In this document: in pieces, positions 60,122 through 64,000 of the stretch
How positions within the stretch are numbered: position 1 is the stretch's first letter
Layout of the letters: each line of letters begins with the position of its first letter
NCBI GenBank assembly: GCA_035236585.1
Contig: CP141128.1
Location: forward strand, 27,681,618-27,745,617
Direction: 5' to 3'
DNA from: Warburgia ugandensis
Taxonomy: Eukaryota; Streptophyta; Magnoliopsida; Canellales; Canellaceae
Length of the DNA stretch: 64,000 nucleotides
Position numbers and translations under genes: made by a program
Notes under the pieces: generated by a model
What the model was told of the DNA's origin: nothing
Databases searched by the model: none
Seen by the model: the letters and a program-made list of their open reading frames with translations, nothing else

Positions 60122-62536
60122 AAGACCTAATGAAGGAAAGAACTCTTTTGATACTGGTTCTAATTGAGGAGGCTTTAAAAGAAGAGGAGAACCAAAGGGG
60201 GATACATATTGAGTTAGAAGAGGAACCTAGAGAAACCTCAATCGCATAAGGCACACCAGAGGAGCTCCACTATAGATGAAAGGAATATAGGCACACATAG
60301 AGGAAGATTGTAGAGATGATGGAGTTCCAACCCATCTCACTTCCCTGTCTCTCCTTCATTCCTAGTCTCTCTCTCACTCTCTATTCACTGTCAATCCCTC
60401 TCCCAAGCTCTCTCTCTTAGTCTATTTCTCCCACTCTGCCCTTCATTCCCTATTCTCTCTCTCAGTTTGTTCATCGTCAATCCCTTTCTTAGCCTCTTCT
60501 TGTTTCCAATGTTTCATCAGTCCCAATTTTTCCCTTTGTTCTCTGTTTGTTCCTATTTTCCATCATCATCATTTTCCCTTATTTCTTCTTCTTTTTTTTT
60601 TTTTCCTCCTAGTTTCTCATAGTTTGTCACTAATTTGTCCACAATTTCTCTCCTATTTATAGGTTTCTCTATTTCACTCAAAGCCCAATTCAAGTTTCAA
60701 CTTAGCCTCTCCTTCTCCATTCATTTCTGCCTTCAAATAGTTCCCTTTATCTCATCTTCTTTGTTTAGATTAAATAAAAAAAATTAGAAATTCCATTTTT
60801 GCCCATTGCCCCTCTACTTTAACTCCACATGTGTCCCAGTTTTGCCTTTTTTAGCTATTTTGTCTTTTTTCTCAATAGACCTATAAAATATTCAAATCCA
60901 ATTCCTATTTGGTTTTAATTGAACCAAATCAATGGTTCAATTTTAGCCAAAAGGTTCCTCTTAGTCTTTCTTAATCTCTTTTTTTATTTCAAATCCACTT
61001 TTGGATCTTCACTTAAATTTAGTTCTTAGTTGATTCATTCTCTGATCTTACATTTGTCATCCATTGATCTAGATAATTAATTTTTTTTAAAATTTGCATA
61101 ATTTGATTATTGAATTAGTGGTCAAGAACTTTATGACTAATTGGTGAGGGCTGATTGACATGGAAGTGATCACATCATGAGAATTTTACTCGAATCAAGC
61201 TAAAGAGGTTGAATATTTTATTATTTTGTTTAATTCCTTTTCATTTAAATTCAAAACTATGTAGTTTTTCCTTAATTAATAAATTTGGTTTTTTATGCAT
61301 TATTGTTTAATTTCTTTAAATTTCTTATTAATTTTAGTAATTTAGATTTTATTTAAACTCCCACTTTTCAAGTCGATTCCATATGGGATCGACATGTACT
61401 TGCACAAACTATACTACAATAGCCTGTACACTTGAGAAAAGCTAATAAAAAATAAACCTTTTTATTAGGAATTTCATTCATTTAGCATTTTAGGTATTTT
61501 TAGGTGCAATTTTCAATTTTTTTAATGCATGATCACTCTATTTTTTGAAATTTGATACATATTGCTCTTTTTCATTTTGTAGGAAATTAGAGAAAGAATT
61601 AAAGTAGGATCTTAATAAGATAGCTCAATTTTTATTTTGAATGAATTATAGTTAAGGTGGATTGGACCATCATAACTTGGAAGTGAAGGTGGAATGTAAA
61701 TGGTTCCACCATTGTATGAGAAGAATTTATTGAGGACCACATTGTGAGTAGTCCTAACTCTTTATAATTCTTATACTAAGGTTTGCAAAATTAGAATAAA
61801 TTTGCATTATTATTTCGTAGTGTAACTGCATATAGATAGCATAATTTATACCTATTACATTTTAGGGCTTGCATTGGTTTATTACTTTTTAATTGCATAT
61901 TAGGGCACATTTATTGCTCTAAGGTAAATTATATGCTGATTGAACTACCATGAAATGTGAAAATTAATTAGTAAGAGCACCCAATCTCACAAGATCAAGG
62001 GTGAATTTAATCACCACCTCTTGGTTGACCTAGGATAATCACCACAAGCATGTAACCTAGCCTTCTAAGTTATTTTAAAATTAATTAGAAGTGACCTATA
62101 AAGGCCCTCACATGCTTATAAGATGCTCTTGGAAGGAGATGACTTATTGCCACTCCAATGACCCCTATGTAACTAACTGGCTGGTTTTTAAATGACTAGA
62201 TCTACTAGCACATTTGAGAATGTAATGACTCCAATTTTGTAACATTAAAATCCCAAGTTAGCAATGAAAAGTCACTTTTTGGAAATAAGGGTATTTTGGT
62301 CATTTCACTATTCACCTTGACTGAACCCAGAAATTTGGTCTCAAAAATGGGACTATTAGGTGCGTCTCGGAAAAAGGAATCCAACAAGACCAAAATCACC
62401 CAAAACGGAGTTAAAATGAGTAAGTAATGGCCCTTTGAAGTTCAGGGGCAAAAACGTAATTTTTACTAAAAAAGGATTTAGCCTCCAAAACACAGGGGCC
62501 CGTTTTGATACGGGCACCCTTCATCTTCAACCTCCT

Positions 62537-62638
62537 AGAGGGTTCTAGAACAGCGGTGATTGGAGGAGAAATCATTGCCATTCTAGAGGTTTCTCCACCG
62601 CCATTCAATGGTGGTGAGAGCCCCCTCCAGAACCCTCT
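62537..62638. repeat. branched inverted-repeat region in U3
   Basis: Outer arms AGAGGGTTCTAGA (62537-62549) and TCCAGAACCCTCT (62626-62638). Two inner hairpins with the same order as at 18635-18736. Kept in an independent, more diverged copy. Confidence 0.75.
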
Positions 62639-62641
62639 TAT

Positions 62642-62659
62642 AGCTCTATAAATAGAGCT
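62642..62659 (+). promoter_or_regulatory. TATA box inside an 18 bp inverted repeat
   Basis: AGCTCTATAAATAGAGCT, 4 bp after the outer stem of the branched inverted repeats. Transcription would be expected to start about 25-35 bp to the right. Confidence 0.7.
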
Positions 62660-63074
62660 CTTGGGAGCCTCTAATGGCAGCCCAAAAGCTTGGGAAAACT
62701 CTGTTTTGGAGAAGCAACCAAAAGGAGAAACGCGGAGAAAAACCCAGCAACGAGCCAGGTATGCCCAAGATCCCTCAAAACCTGTCTTCATAGTAATCCT
62801 AGGCTCAGTTTCCCTAAGTTTTTGCATGAAAAATCATGCAAAAACGGGCCCTGGAGAGTCACCAAGGACCCAAGGATGATCCCTGGGCCACACTGGTTCG
62901 ACAGGGTCAAACCAGGGCATCTCAAGGGTGCCCTAGTCCCCCAACGAACAGAACGTCCCCCCTGGATGAAACGTGTCGTCCATGTTCGAGAGAACTAAAC
63001 GGGCGCGTCCGTGGATGCGCTCGTAAAAGAAAATGAAGGGGGGGAAATCCAGCGCGTCTATAGACACGCCCGTG

Positions 63075-63200
63075 GGGCGCATGCCACTGACGCTCAACAT
63101 GCTAGCATTCTGGGATTTCCACCTCTTAAAGTCCCGTTGGGGCGCATGCCGCTGACGCGCAGCGCACTAGCATTCTGGGATTTCCACCTCATAAAGGCCC
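63075..63200. repeat. tandem duplication of about 60 bp in the LTR leader
   Basis: Two copies of a segment starting GGGGCGCATGCC and ending in 'agcattctgggatttccacctc' (about 63076-63135 and 63139-63194). The 9270-type LTRs show only one related unit. A 17 bp duplication 'ctaggcagttgtgaggg' lies further right at about 63855-63888. Confidence 0.8.
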
Positions 63201-64000
63201 TTATGTACATGTGATACTAAAAAACTTATAACTTGAGATCTAGAGCTCCGATTGAGGCGCTGCAAAAGGTGTTGTATCCGTGTCGATGATGTGGACACAC
63301 CCAAACTATAAAATCCTGATCAAGGCCCAATAAAAGGTAGGCACGACCCTTAGAATAGGATGGTGGCGCGTGACCGCTAGACCTTTGGAAAACTAATGAT
63401 ACCAAGGCCCAATTAGGACCTTAGGACACCCATAGGCATGGGGATGAACCCTTAATGCCTAAGTAATAAGACGAACCACTCTAAAACCTATAAAATATAG
63501 GCCAAACTAACCTTGATTCCCCAAACCATGTTTAGGAGTGTACGAGGACAAAAGGGGTTAGCGCGACCTAGCCAGGTAGGTTCTCTATCGCTACTAGACT
63601 TTTTAAAAGAGCCATGATTATTTTGAGAATACATGTTTTAAGTATATGACTTGTTTAGCATGACTTAATTTAGCATACATATGATAAATGCTTTATGCAT
63701 AGATATGTTTTGCAAATAATTATATGTACATTATGCATAGATATGTTTTGTAAACAAATGCATATATTGCATGATTTGTGAAGCATTGAGTTTTTGAAAG
63801 ACTGCATGTCCTTAAGGCTTACCAAAAGACGATGGAGTGCCCAAAAGACGCTGGGTAGGCAGTTGTGAGGGCTAGGCAGTTGTGAGGGACCCAAAGAGGA
63901 TAGGTTTTGAAAAAGAGGTTTTCTTTTGTTTGATCTGATTATGATTTGGGCTGATAAGCACGTGGGCGCTATGCCGAGAGGTGTGGGTTGGCCTCCAGCC

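Larger units (their letters stand above)
55595..62220. other. old non-coding repeat DNA, probably Athila/Tat-derived
   Basis: No coding domain recognisable. Signals seen: a diverged direct duplication (55605-56300 and 58030-58770), a stretch at 57690-58020 resembling Athila/Tat 3' untranslated DNA ('tgctagtcctcaagaaa', 'cacttgcaggt'), a 59290-59600 segment matching 8940-9264, and an LTR-end-like segment at about 61375-61475 ('catatgggatcgacatgtac'). Pyrimidine-rich DNA runs at 60330-60620. The lysine/glutamate-rich open frame at 60067-60249 and its opposite-strand partner come from the AAAAAG tract. Element borders could not be found. Confidence 0.45.
62221..64000 (+). mobile_element. LTR of the 9270-type Tekay family, cut by the window end
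   Basis: Starts TGTAATGACTCCAATTTTGTAA, the same as the start of the 16436-19052 LTR read on its own strand, but in plus orientation here. Collinear with that LTR through the branched inverted repeats, TATA box, GC-rich leader and the 'gttagcgcgacctagccaggtagg' region. No PPT lies directly to its left, so it may be a 5' LTR or a solo LTR. The target duplication cannot be checked without the right end. Open frames at 62411-63214 overlap on both strands and are not genes. Confidence 0.85.

Noticed and set aside
60067-60254. Lysine/glutamate-rich frame and its opposite-strand serine/phenylalanine partner
   Set aside because: Low-complexity AAAAAG repeat; no start context or conserved domain.
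62411-63214. Overlapping open frames on both strands, up to 138 residues
   Set aside because: They lie in the GC-rich LTR leader, where stop codons are scarce. The related LTRs do not keep the same frames.

Overview
The window looks like gene-free heterochromatin from a flowering plant, probably one with a large, transposon-rich genome. The evidence is long-LTR Ty3/gypsy elements of the Tekay/Del chromovirus type, tRNA-iMet primer sites, an Athila/Tat-type gag-protease remnant and a plant RTE-type LINE. No host gene, rRNA, tRNA gene or CRISPR array could be supported. I cannot name the species.

Layout, left to right. 1-1069 is unassigned AT-rich DNA. About 1070-8335 is an old plus-strand Tekay-type pol relic, split by a 5.8 kb solo LTR at 1587-7415 (target duplication ATAAT). 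About 8336-21480 is an old minus-strand Athila/Tat relic. It is split by the best-preserved element of the window, a minus-strand Tekay-type element at 9270-19052 with two 2.6 kb LTRs, duplication ATTAA, and recognisable PBS, PPT, gag, protease, RT, RNase H, integrase and chromodomain.

From 21505 to 55594 there is what looks like a tandem array of one old Tekay-type family, LTR-internal-LTR-internal-LTR. Its middle LTR (24201-45047) has been split by an RTE LINE (25414 to about 42400). That LINE was itself hit twice: by a 2.6 kb solo-LTR-like insert (26340-28933, duplication ATATC) and by an 11.1 kb LTR element (31111-42221, duplication AAAAC). The second internal region has been split just after its PBS by a mosaic element (45133-53304, duplication TGGTT) whose two end LTRs belong to different subfamilies.

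55595-62220 is old non-coding repeat DNA with a diverged direct duplication, GA, ATGT and AAAAAG tracts, and Athila/Tat-like LTR and 3' UTR signatures. From 62221 to the window end is another LTR of the 9270-19052 family, in plus orientation and cut by the window edge.

The genes do not cooperate as a host pathway. The window records successive insertions whose relative order can be read from nesting and target duplications. The most interesting unexplained sequence signals are inside the 9270-type LTRs: a conserved branched inverted-repeat structure directly before the TATA box, a TATA box that lies within an inverted repeat, and two CpG-rich near-palindromes further into the transcribed leader.
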